The notes beneath the pieces are model-generated. The model made no database searches. It had not been told where the DNA came from and was given only the letters and a program-made list of their open reading frames with translations. The translations under genes were made by a program, and so were the position numbers. A stretch of DNA of 48,899 nt from Planctomycetota bacterium (lineage in GTDB: Bacteria > Planctomycetota > JAJSAM01 > JAJVHW01): contig JAJFFG010000125.1 of assembly GCA_021776825.1 (NCBI GenBank), forward strand, positions 1 to 48,899. Direction: 5' to 3'. Shown here in pieces: positions 1 to 8,500 of the stretch (its first letter is position 1; each line of letters begins with the position of its first letter).

Positions 1-127
1 CCCCCCCCCCCCGCCGACAACGGGACGCTCGCGCGACGCGGGTGTCTGGCGCGGTCGGACGACGTTCGTGATGAGAACGTCGACCGGCGAGGTGGATGCG
101 CCCAAACACGATTCCCGGGGAATCTCA

Positions 128-151
128 CTACACTTGTAGCGTGGACGCTAC
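128..151. promoter_or_regulatory. Probable BlaI operator with overlapping palindromes
   Basis: Two perfect inverted repeats overlap just upstream of the BlaI-family gene. CTACA-CT-TGTAG lies at 128-139 and GTAGCGT-GG-ACGCTAC at 136-151. BlaI/MecI repressors are known to bind TACA/TGTA dyads that overlap the promoters of their own operons. The site ends about 30 bases before the chosen start at 183, which favours that start over an ATG at 96. Binding by this BlaI is inferred. Confidence 0.6.
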
Positions 152-182
152 ACTCGTCGCTCGGCACACACTGGAGACGTCG

Positions 183-560
183 ATGGCGCCATCGGACGAG
201 CGGGTGATCAACGAGACCGAGTGGGACCTCCTCGAGGCCCTCTGGACGCGCGAACGCGCCACGGCGCGCGAGATCACCGAGGACCTCACGGACACGCGCG
301 CCTGGGCGTACTCCACCGTCAAGACGCTGCTCGACCGCATGGTCGCCAAGGACCTCGTCGCGGCGCGTCGCGTCGGCAACGTCTGGGAGTACACCCCCGC
401 CGTCGAACGCGTCGATGCGCGCCGCACCGCGTGGCGCCGCTTCCTCTCCGGCGCGTTCGGCAGTTCCCTTGAACCGGCGCTGCACTTCATCGCCAACGAC
501 GCGAAGCTCACGAAGAAGCAACGCGAACGTCTGCGCAAGCTGCTGGAGGATGACTCGTGA
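183..560 (+). CDS. BlaI/MecI-family transcriptional repressor
   Basis: A 125-residue winged-helix repressor of the BlaI/MecI/CopY family. The N-terminal half is the DNA-binding domain: the ETEWDLLEALW opening, then AREITEDL, then the recognition region YSTVKTLLDRMVAKDLV. The C-terminal part, ending KQRERLRKLLEDD, is the usual dimerisation and cleavage-linker region. The start at 183 (MAPSDER) gives the normal family length. An in-frame ATG at 96 would read through the palindromic operator and is less likely. The M56 gene begins at 557 and overlaps this stop codon (GTGA), so the two are translationally coupled. In this family the partner protease inactivates the repressor after sensing an envelope signal. 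The signal sensed here is unknown. Confidence 0.88.
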   Translation: MAPSDERVINETEWDLLEALWTRERATAREITEDLTDTRAWAYSTVKTLLDRMVAKDLVAARRVGNVWEYTPAVERVDARRTAWRRFLSGAFGSSLEPALHFIANDAKLTKKQRERLRKLLEDDS

Positions 561-2011
561 GCGCCGTGCTCCTCGACTGGTTCCTCTGGATGGGCCTCTG
601 GACGCTGGTGCTCTTCGTCGGCGTCCGCGCCCTCGACACGCTGCTCCGCCGACGCATCGGTCCGGGCTGGCGCGCGTTGCTCTACGCCGTCGTGCTCGTG
701 CGCGTCCTGCTCCCTGTGCGCTGGACAGCGCCGCTCGGGCTCGCCAGCGCCGTGAGTCTCGGCGCGGGACCGGTCTCGCCGACGGCGGGCCTACCGCCGC
801 TCCTGGTCGAAAACACCGCGTCCGCGTCAAACGCCTGGCCGTCGTTCCTGGCACTCGCGTACGGCGTCGGCGCTCTCGTCCTCGCCGTGCTCTGGCTGCG
901 CGCGCACCTCCGACTCGGCCGCGCCGCCCGCGTTGCCTCGACCGACGGCATCGTCGTCGCCGAGAGCAACGTCGGTCCCTCGGTCGTCGGGCTGCTGCGC
1001 CCGTGCATCCTGCTCCCGCGCGACTTGGTTGCCGACGCGTCGACCACGGCCCTCGACTGGATCGTGCGCCACGAACGCGCTCACGTCCGTCGCCGGGACC
1101 ACCTCGTTCTCGCCGCGGTGCAGATCACGACCATCGTGCTCTGGCCGCTCCCCGCCGTCTGGCTCGCCGCGGCCCGCGTCCGCGCGCTGCTCGAGCTCGC
1201 CTGCGATCACACGACTCTCGAAGGCGCGGCTCCCGCCGAGCGGCGCACGTACCAGGAGACCCTGCTCATGCTCGCCACCCGCAACTCCCGTCGCGTCGTT
1301 CCGCGTCTCATCCCCGCCTTCGGAGGCGGCTCCGTCAGCGAACGGATCGAAGCCGTCTCGACGTCGTCGCCGCTGCCGCGTCTCGTGCAAGCCGCGATCG
1401 TGGTGGCTGCGGCCGTCGTCATGACGGCGTGCGCCGGAGTCGCCGCAGACGACGGGCGCAGAGGGCTTGTCGGCGACGGCGACGTGCTGCTCGCGCTGGA
1501 GACCAACACGGTTGAGTCCGAGTCGGATGAGCCCGCTCAGTTCCTGCTCGAGTCGGCGCTCATCTCGGGGCCGGAGGGGTTCATCGGAGATGCGTTGGAG
1601 TTCGCTGCGGACGACGGCGAGCTGATGGCGCGGCTGCAGGGCACGGCGGGTGTGCGCATCCTCAACATGCCCGCGCTGATCGCGCTCGAGGGGCAGGAGG
1701 CGACGATCTTCCTCGGTGAGTCGAAGCCAGGTACTGCCGCGGCGCAGCGCCGCGCCCGGGCCGAGGCCATCGATCTGGGCGAGTTACGCGTGCGGTACCC
1801 GACCGAGACCGAGACCGGGCACTTCATCGAGCGTGGCCTGCGCATCCAGGTCATCCCGCAGTCGAACACGGACACGGGTCGCCAGGTGCACGTCCGTCTG
1901 ATCCACGTGGAAGCCGGTGAGATCATCCATGAGCTCGATCAGGAGATGGTGATCCAAGACGGCAAGAAGGTCACCGTGCGGATCGGACGGTCCATCGAGG
2001 TGAAGAAGTAG
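557..2011 (+). CDS. M56 (BlaR1-like) membrane metallopeptidase with secretin-like C-terminal tail
   Basis: A 484-residue integral membrane protease. Hydrophobic segments are visible near residues 5-25, 36-55, 95-115, 192-215 and 278-296. The zinc motif HERAH (HExxH) is near residue 172, as in BlaR1/M56 peptidases that cleave the coupled BlaI repressor. The part after the last membrane segment is not a penicillin-binding sensor domain. Residues ~350-480 read like the beta-domain of GspD/PilQ secretins: NMPALIALEGQEATIFLGE, then GLRIQVIPQ, then QVHVRLIHVEAG. Secretins carry the same order of a 'P-x-hydrophobic-x-x-x-dg-eA-i-vG' strand followed by 'G-l-x-l-x-v-x-P'. The gene starts with GTG overlapping the blaI stop. 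Function as BlaI antirepressor is inferred from family and operon; the role of the tail is unknown. Confidence 0.82.
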   Translation: MSAVLLDWFLWMGLWTLVLFVGVRALDTLLRRRIGPGWRALLYAVVLVRVLLPVRWTAPLGLASAVSLGAGPVSPTAGLPPLLVENTASASNAWPSFLALAYGVGALVLAVLWLRAHLRLGRAARVASTDGIVVAESNVGPSVVGLLRPCILLPRDLVADASTTALDWIVRHERAHVRRRDHLVLAAVQITTIVLWPLPAVWLAAARVRALLELACDHTTLEGAAPAERRTYQETLLMLATRNSRRVVPRLIPAFGGGSVSERIEAVSTSSPLPRLVQAAIVVAAAVVMTACAGVAADDGRRGLVGDGDVLLALETNTVESESDEPAQFLLESALISGPEGFIGDALEFAADDGELMARLQGTAGVRILNMPALIALEGQEATIFLGESKPGTAAAQRRARAEAIDLGELRVRYPTETETGHFIERGLRIQVIPQSNTDTGRQVHVRLIHVEAGEIIHELDQEMVIQDGKKVTVRIGRSIEVKK

Positions 2012-2141
2012 GGGCCGTCGGCATGCGTCACGCTTCCGAGGCTTCGACTCGCGACGCCCTCGAACGGTCGCCGAACGCATCATCGACGTCGATCGCGGTG
2101 CGCCATCGGACCCCCATCGATCGCGCCACGTCCGTCGGCGC

Positions 2142-2165
2142 GGGCGGGCCGGGGGGGGCCGCCCC
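2142..2165. terminator. Possible GC hairpin terminator in a 267-bp gap
   Basis: GGGCGGGCC and GGCCGCCCC flank a run of G and can pair with one bulge, downstream of the M56 gene. There is no clear T tract. I see no gene in the rest of the 2012-2278 gap. Confidence 0.3.
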
Positions 2166-2278
2166 TACGGGCCGTTGAGCCGGCGACGACCGCGTCCGGA
2201 TGCCGAACCCCCACCCCTCCCACGGGTTCCACTCGGGAACCAACACAGCCGCCATCACGTAGTGGAAGGGAGTCCGCC

Positions 2279-3151
2279 ATGGACCCACGACCGTTCTTCA
2301 CGGTCCAGCAGGAGAGCGCCGCCATCGTGCAGCGCCTGGGCAAGTTCAAGCGCATCGCCAGTGCGGGCTTCCACTGGAAGCTCCCGATCTTCGATCGCAT
2401 CAAGGGCCGCATCAATCTGCGCGTCCGTCAGCTCGACACACAGGTCGAGACGAAGACGAGCGACAACGTGTTCGTGCACGTCGTCGTCTCGGTGCAGTTC
2501 TTCGTGATCCGCGAGAAGATCTACGAGGCCTTCTATCGGCTGAACAACGCCGAGGCGCAGATCCAGAGCTACGTCTTCGACGTGGTCCGGGCGCAGGTCC
2601 CGCGCCTCAAGCTCGATGACGTCTTCGAGAAGAAGGAAGAGATCGCGGAGGCCGTGAAGGCCGAGCTCACCGACGTCATGGACGACTTCGGATACGGCAT
2701 CCAGAACGTGCTCGTCACGGACATCGATCCCGATGCCAAGGTGAAGGCGGCGATGAACGAGATCAACGCAGCCGAGCGGGAGTGCGTTGCGGCCGAGCAG
2801 AAGGGCGAGGCCGAGAAGATCCTGAAGGTGAAGAGCGCCGAGGCGGACGCGGAGTCGATGGCGCTCGCCGGTAAGGGCATCGCCGATCAGCGGCTCGCGA
2901 TCATCGAGGGCCTGCGCGAGTCGGTGACGGAGTTCCAGGAGGCGATCGCGGGCGCATCTGCCCAGGACGTCATGAACCTGATCCTGATGACGCAGTACTT
3001 CGACACGCTGAAGGAGGTCGGGGCGGCGTCCAAGACGAACACGATCCTGATCCCCCATTCACCGGGTCATCTGACGGATCTGTCCAACCAGATCCGCACC
3101 GCGATGATCACGGCCGAGCAGGTCGGAGGAGCGGCGAACCGCGCCGCCTGA
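2279..3151 (+). CDS. SPFH/band 7 domain protein
   Basis: A 290-residue protein of the SPFH/band 7/prohibitin superfamily, close in style to hypersensitive-induced-reaction (HIR) proteins and HflK/HflC. The SPFH domain spans about residues 5-190: VQQESAAIVQRLGKFKRI, then a beta-rich core, then the VLVTDIDPDAKVKAAMNEI signature. An Ala/Glu-rich coiled coil follows (AEQKGEAEKILKVKSAEADAES). No strong N-terminal membrane helix is visible, so membrane association would be by an amphipathic surface or acylation, as in HIR proteins. A clear ribosome-binding site (GGAAGGGAG) precedes the ATG. Family members scaffold membrane microdomains and regulate membrane proteases. No partner NfeD or protease gene is adjacent, so the specific role is unknown. 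Confidence 0.85.
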   Translation: MDPRPFFTVQQESAAIVQRLGKFKRIASAGFHWKLPIFDRIKGRINLRVRQLDTQVETKTSDNVFVHVVVSVQFFVIREKIYEAFYRLNNAEAQIQSYVFDVVRAQVPRLKLDDVFEKKEEIAEAVKAELTDVMDDFGYGIQNVLVTDIDPDAKVKAAMNEINAAERECVAAEQKGEAEKILKVKSAEADAESMALAGKGIADQRLAIIEGLRESVTEFQEAIAGASAQDVMNLILMTQYFDTLKEVGAASKTNTILIPHSPGHLTDLSNQIRTAMITAEQVGGAANRAA

Positions 3152-3236
3152 GGCTGGATCGAGGTTGGGGGCGGAGACGCTTGGCGGCCCCGTCCCCTCT
3201 GACTAGCCTGCGGCCACTTCTGACCAAGAGGCCCGC

Positions 3237-4424
3237 ATGCTGCTCAAGTCGTTTCCGCCCATGGGGATCTACGAGACCCTGTTCAAGTTCGCTGACGCCA
3301 CGCACAAGTACATGGGTGATCCGGGCACGCACCCCTGGGCGCAGGGCTTCCCGCTGACCACCCAGCTCCCTGGCGGTCCGCCGCTGCCGACGAGCGTGGA
3401 CATCACGTCAGAGGACCTGATGTACCCCAAGGCCGACGGGCAGCCGCCGCTCCGGCAGGCCATCGCGGACTACTACAACCACTTCTACGACGCCGGCATC
3501 ACAGCCGACAACGTGGCGGTCTTCGCGGGTGGGCGGCCGGCGCTGTTTGCGATCCTCGCGTTCCTGCTGCCGGACACGACGGTCGCGCTCGAGGCGACGG
3601 AGTACACGCCGTACTGGGATGTCCTGCGTCTGCTCGAGAAGCCGTACGCGCTGATTCCGAGCCACGCCGACAACCGCTTCCGGCCGACCGAGGCGGACTA
3701 CGACGTCTCCCCCCTCGACGGCACCTCGCGCGTCATGCTGCTGAAGAGCAACCCGTGCAACCCGACCGGCATCGAGACCAAGGGCGACGCGCTGAAGCGC
3801 CTCGTCGACCAGTACTGCGAGCCGGGCCGGGGTGCCCTCATCGACGAGGCGTACGAGTTCTTCGGCGACCCCGAGCCGGAGAGCGCGCTGCGCTACATCG
3901 ACGACATCGACGCGACGGACATCTTCGTCGTGGGCGCCGCGACGAAGGGTCTGCAGGTGCCAGGGATGCGAGTTGGCTGGTGCGTGGCGGCGAAGCCGTA
4001 CATCGAGCTGTTCCGCAACTACTCGTCGCTGGGCATGGGTGGGGTGAGCCGTGCGTCGCAGCTTTACGTGACGAAGCTGCTCGAGATCGAGCGTGTCACG
4101 CAGGCACGCAAGGCGGTCTGTTCGTTCTTCTCGTCGCAGCGCGAGCGCTATCGCGAGGGCCTCTCGTCCCTCGGCCTCGAGCTGTTCACGGGCCACGGCG
4201 GGTTCTACCACTGGGCGCGGCTGCCGGACGGCGACACGGGCAACGCCTTGAACGAGCGCCTGTTCGAGCACGATGCCGGCATCCTGCCCGGTCGCCTCTG
4301 CGACATGTCGCGGGGCCCTGACGGCGGCCCGAGCGTGCTCGACCGCATGATCCGGTTCTCATTCGGACCGCTGACCGCGGAGAGCTACGAGTCTGACATC
4401 GAGATCCTGCGCCAGGTTCTCTGA
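3237..4424 (+). CDS. PLP-dependent aminotransferase, class I/II
   Basis: A 395-residue fold-type I aminotransferase of the AAT_I family. The pattern SNPCNPTG near residue 173 is the Asn-Pro-Thr-Gly cofactor loop. IDEAYEFF supplies the conserved Asp that binds the pyridine nitrogen. K237 in ATKGLQVPGMRVGW is the expected Schiff-base lysine, and the final Arg in RFSFG is a candidate for binding the substrate carboxylate. Length is normal. The substrate cannot be read from the sequence, and neighbours give no pathway context: the gene stands between an SPFH gene and a small exported protein. Family members transfer amino groups between amino and 2-oxo acids in the cytoplasm. Confidence 0.85.
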   Translation: MLLKSFPPMGIYETLFKFADATHKYMGDPGTHPWAQGFPLTTQLPGGPPLPTSVDITSEDLMYPKADGQPPLRQAIADYYNHFYDAGITADNVAVFAGGRPALFAILAFLLPDTTVALEATEYTPYWDVLRLLEKPYALIPSHADNRFRPTEADYDVSPLDGTSRVMLLKSNPCNPTGIETKGDALKRLVDQYCEPGRGALIDEAYEFFGDPEPESALRYIDDIDATDIFVVGAATKGLQVPGMRVGWCVAAKPYIELFRNYSSLGMGGVSRASQLYVTKLLEIERVTQARKAVCSFFSSQRERYREGLSSLGLELFTGHGGFYHWARLPDGDTGNALNERLFEHDAGILPGRLCDMSRGPDGGPSVLDRMIRFSFGPLTAESYESDIEILRQVL

Positions 4425-4527
4425 GGGCTACTCGAACGGGCCGCCCACTCGGTCGATCGCGCGCTATGCTGAGCCGTGCGCCGTGGAGCCGTCTCACGAG
4501 CGCGTGTCCGTCGTCCGGGAGAGCACC

Positions 4528-4974
4528 ATGCGGATCGCCGTTCTCGTCATCGCCGTCGCCGCGCTCGCCGCTGGCATCGCGACCAGCGTCAGCGCTAGTC
4601 CTGAACCGAGCGGCCTCTACCTGAACGTCGCGAACGGCGCACGGGTGATGAAGACCCCCGGGAAGAACTCCGTCTACATGGTGGATCGCGGCGTTCTCCG
4701 CCACGTCCACTACGACGCGTACGTGCGGCTCTGGGAGGGCTGGGGTGGCATCACGCTCGTCAACGCGATCCCGGAGACCGCGGTCGGCGAGCCCGTCCGA
4801 GGTTCGACCCGCCTGGTGCAGGTGAAGGGCGAGCGCGAGATCTGGTTCATCGACAACGACCGCGTGCGTCGCCACCTGCGCTCGTTCCGGCTGACGAGGT
4901 TCAGCAAGAAGAAGGTCCAGGCGATCACGGCCGAGGAACTCGAGAAGTACCACGAGGGTCGCCCGCTGAGCTGA
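4528..4974 (+). CDS. Small exported protein of unknown family
   Basis: A 148-residue protein that starts at the ATG preceded by GGGAGAGCACC. It has a typical signal peptide (MRIAVLVIAVAALAAGIATS, then cleavage near SASPEPSG). The mature part is a small basic domain with many Trp, Tyr and Arg residues, such as RLWEGWGGITLVN and IWFIDNDRVRRHLRSFRL. I do not recognise a family. An upstream in-frame ATG at 4483 would bury the signal peptide and is less likely. Confidence 0.6.
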   Translation: MRIAVLVIAVAALAAGIATSVSASPEPSGLYLNVANGARVMKTPGKNSVYMVDRGVLRHVHYDAYVRLWEGWGGITLVNAIPETAVGEPVRGSTRLVQVKGEREIWFIDNDRVRRHLRSFRLTRFSKKKVQAITAEELEKYHEGRPLS

Positions 4975-5007
4975 TCGGTCGTCGCGACGCCCGGCCTTCC
5001 GCCCGAC

Positions 5008-5058
5008 GGCGACACCGATCTCCCGGCGACACCGATCTCCCGGTGGCACCGACCGCCG
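5008..5058. repeat. 17-bp tandem repeat, three copies
   Basis: GGCGACACCGATCTCCC occurs at 5008-5024 and again at 5025-5041, identical. A degenerate third copy lies at 5042-5058. Confidence 0.85.
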
Positions 5059-5215
5059 GGCGATCACGTTCTCCCTGGCACCCGGCCGACAGCGTCCCGC
5101 GTGGTCGGTCCGCGCCGCGTGCTCCCCGCGCCGCGTGCGCACGCAGTCGCGCGCGCTCCGTGCGTCGCCGTTCTGCGGCTCGCTCTCCCAGCACCGCGCT
5201 CGCCCTGCGCGGCGC

Positions 5216-5260
5216 CGTCTCCGTCCGCCGCGTCTCCGTCCGCCGCGTCTCCGTGCGCAC
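5216..5260. repeat. 15-bp tandem repeat, three copies
   Basis: CGTCTCCGTCCGCCG occurs at 5216-5230 and 5231-5245, identical. A third copy with changes in its last six bases lies at 5246-5260. Confidence 0.85.
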
Positions 5261-5418
5261 TCGGCGCGTTCGCATCCTCCACCCCCGAACCCGCTCTTGA
5301 CGCTCTCGACGCTCTCGCCCCCGGCACCCGCACCCGGAGTCCGCATGCGCTCGAGGCTCCTCGCTGGCCCCCGCGTGGCGAAGCCGCGCCGGACGGATCC
5401 ACCTCGACCACCACCCAC

Positions 5419-5463
5419 CCCCGCCCCAAGGAGGGGACGGACGGGAGGGGGCGAAGGTGACAT
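5419..5463 (+). repeat. Dispersed ~45-bp intergenic repeat, copy A
   Basis: Shares the order C-rich arm, AAGGAGGGGACGGACGGGA, then GCGAAGGTGACAT with copies at 12793-12838 and 17943-17989. It ends 63 bases before the sigma-fusion gene. It resembles in style the short GC-rich intergenic repeats seen in many large bacterial genomes. Confidence 0.65.
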
Positions 5464-5526
5464 GCGACACTTCGGAAATCTGCGATTCCCGCCAACACTC
5501 CCGTCGGCAGCGGCAAGTCCCTCTCG

Positions 5527-8500
5527 ATGAGCATCGATGACCGAGCCGACCCCACCCGCCCCATGAGCCCCGCGCGTCCCGAGGACCTCCTCGCGCACGC
5601 CGCGTGGGTGCGCGGCGTGGCGTTCGCCCTCGTGCGGGATGCCGCCACCGCCGACGACCTCGTCCAAGAGACGTGGCTCGCGGCGCTGCGGCGCCCCCCC
5701 GAGGGCGGACGTCCGCTGCGTCCATGGCTGGCCGGGGTCGTGCGCAACCTCGTCCGCCATCGGCGGCGCGGGGAAGCGCGGCGGGGCCAGCGCGAGGAGG
5801 TCGTCGCCGAGCGACGATCCGCCGATGCGCTGCCGACGCCCGACGAGCTCGCCGAGCGTCTCGAGACGCAGCAACGACTCACCGCGCACGTGAATGCTCT
5901 CGACGAGCCGTTTCGGGCGACGGTGCTGCTGCGGTACTTCGAGGGCCTCTCGGCGGCGGAGATGGCGCGGCGTGACGGAGTCCCTGCGGGCACCGTGCGC
6001 TGGCGTCTCAAGCGGGCGCTCGACCTCCTGCGCGAACGGCTCGATGCCGAGTACGACGGCGACCGTCGTGCCTGGGTGCTGGCCCTCGTTCCCATCGCCA
6101 CGCCGGACGCGTCGTCCGGAACGGCTGCGGGATCGGGGTCGGTCGCTGCCGCCGTGCAGGGAGTCGTCGCGATGGGTCTCGGAGCGAAACTGTTGCTAGG
6201 CGGAACCGCCGCCGTGGTCGCCATCGCATTGGCTGCCGTCACGATGGACGGAGTCTTCGGCGGACCGGACGAGGTGGCGCCCGAGACACCCGTCGAGGTC
6301 GCGTACCGCCCCGAGGCCGTCGCTCCGCGCGTGCGCGTCCAGGTGCCGACGATCACCGACGCCGCCGACGTGGCGACAGAGTCCCCCGCCGCGGACAGCA
6401 CGAACGGCCCGCCGCACACGCGGCCACCGGCCAGCATCGAAGGCCGAGCTCTCGACCGGCACGGCAACCCCCTCTCTGGCGTGCTGGTCCGGGCCGCGGA
6501 CTTCGGTCGCGTCGAGGTCACGACCGACGAGGACGGCACCTTCCGGCTCGAGTTCACGCTTCCAGACGGCGCGCGCTCGGAGTCTGTCCGCCTCACCGCG
6601 CCGGGCTACGCAACGCGCAGCACCGAGGTTCCGGTGGCGCGCGACGAGACGAGCTACGCGGGCGACATCGAACTCGCCCCGGGAGGCAGCGTCATCGGTC
6701 GCGTGGTGGGCACCGATGGCCGCCCGATGGCCGACGCGTGGGTCGGGATCTCCGATGACCGCGACCTCGGCACGCCCTACGGCATGCGCCGCCGCATGCG
6801 GTCCCCGTCGCTCTATCGCGGAAGCAAGACACGCACGGCCACGGATGGGAGCTTCCGACTCGCGGGCGTGCCCGCGGGCACGCGCCGCATCTGGACCGGC
6901 TACGACAACCACCTCTCGACGCTGAGCGGTCCGATCGACGTGCGCGCCGGGCTGGAGGGGTTCGGTGTCGAACTCGTGCTCGAGCGGCTCGCAGACGAGG
7001 ACGTGATCGAGGGGCGCGTCATCGCCCCGGACGGCACGCCGTTGCCCGACGCCGATCTCGAGTACTCGTACTCTGCTTCGTTCGGCCAGAGCGGCGGCGG
7101 ATCGATGAGCCTCGAGCAGGACGGCTCGTTCCGGATCGTCCTCTTCGCACCGGCGACCTACCGCCTCACCGCATCCGACCCGAGCAACCGCTGGGGCGGA
7201 GTGAGCCTCGGCGACGTCGAGGGCGGCATGCGCGACATCGTGCTGCGGCTCCCCGAGAACCGCTACGTCGAGCTGCACGTGGCCGATCGGGGTGGCGCCC
7301 CCGCCGGCGCGTTCAACGTCATGACGAACGATCCCGAGCATGGCACGCTGTTCGACCGGTCGTCCGTCTCGCCCGAACAGGGCGGCGTGGCCCGCGTGCG
7401 CGTTCCGGCCCAGCCGTTCCACATCGAGGTCGAGGCCGACGGGTTCGACACCGGTCGCCTCGGCCCGCTCGACCCCAACGCAGTCCCGGACGTCCTTCGC
7501 ATCGAGCTCGACGCGCTCCCCGGTCTATCCGGCCGCGTGACCGCGGACGACACCCCCGTGGATGGCGCGCGCGTCTCACTCCATCCGGTACTCCGCGACG
7601 GCGATCGCTGGACGCACAACGGCTTCGACACGCGCTGGAACCCGACTCCCGTCGCACGCACGACGACCGATCCGGACGGGGCGTATCACATGACCGTGCG
7701 CGACGCCGATCAGTACGTCCTGCGCGTCGAGCACGACGGGCGCGCGCCTTGGGAAAGTGCGCCGTTCGCTCACGAGCCCGGGATCGGTCGGAGCGACCTC
7801 GACGCCCAGCTCCGCGTGGGCGGGAGCATCGAGGGACGCGTGTTCGCCGAGTCGAGCCGCAGCCCCGCCGGGACGATCGTCGGCATCAGTCGCGGCGACG
7901 GCCACCCCATCTCGCGCCGCGTCGGACCGGACGGGCAGTTCCGTTTCGGGCACCTGACACCCGGTGAGTGGGAGGTACGCCGACTCGACGACGACATCGT
8001 CGCGGGAACGAGCTCGACCACGATGATCCGCGGCTCGTTCCGCGCGGACTGGTCGTGCACCGTGCACGACGGCGCGGTCACGCACCACGACCTCGGGTCC
8101 GTCACGGACGTCGGCGCCCGCCTCGTCGGGCAGGTCACGCGCGACGGTGATCCGGCTGCGGGCTGGACGCTGGCACTGCTCGAACTGACCGGCGGGATGA
8201 CGTCCTCGGACACGGTCCAGCAGGTCGACCGCAACGGCGCCGTCGCGATCCGTGCCGAGAAGCCGGGGGAGTATCGCGGACTCGTCCGCTCGAACACGAG
8301 TCGCCTGAGCCTGCTGCGCGAGATGTCGCTGCCCACTGGTGAAACAGCGTTCGATCTGGACGTCCCGCTCGGCGCCGTGAACGTGACCGGTGCTCCCTGG
8401 AACGGCGGCGACACGAGCCGTCCCGACCTGGCGCTGGTCTGGATCGGACCCGACGCCTGGATGGGCCTCGTCCCGATCGTCGCGGACGAGGACGGTGTCG

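Larger units (their letters stand above)
4975..5526. other. Repeat-rich intergenic region
   Basis: This 552-bp gap holds no convincing gene on either strand. Open frames here are low-complexity Pro/Arg/Ser-rich readings. It contains two separate short tandem arrays and, at its right end, one copy of a dispersed ~45-bp repeat, all listed separately. The last ~60 bases before 5527 should hold the promoter of the sigma-factor fusion gene, but I see no clear box. Confidence 0.6.

Noticed and set aside
96..182. Longer N-terminus for the first BlaI gene
   Set aside because: It would translate the palindromic operator, and the extra 29 residues have no counterpart in the family.
4186..5889. Long open frame (567 codons) on the minus strand
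   Set aside because: It overlaps three real plus-strand genes and the repeat-rich gap, with Arg/Gly-rich composition typical of an antisense shadow in GC-rich DNA.
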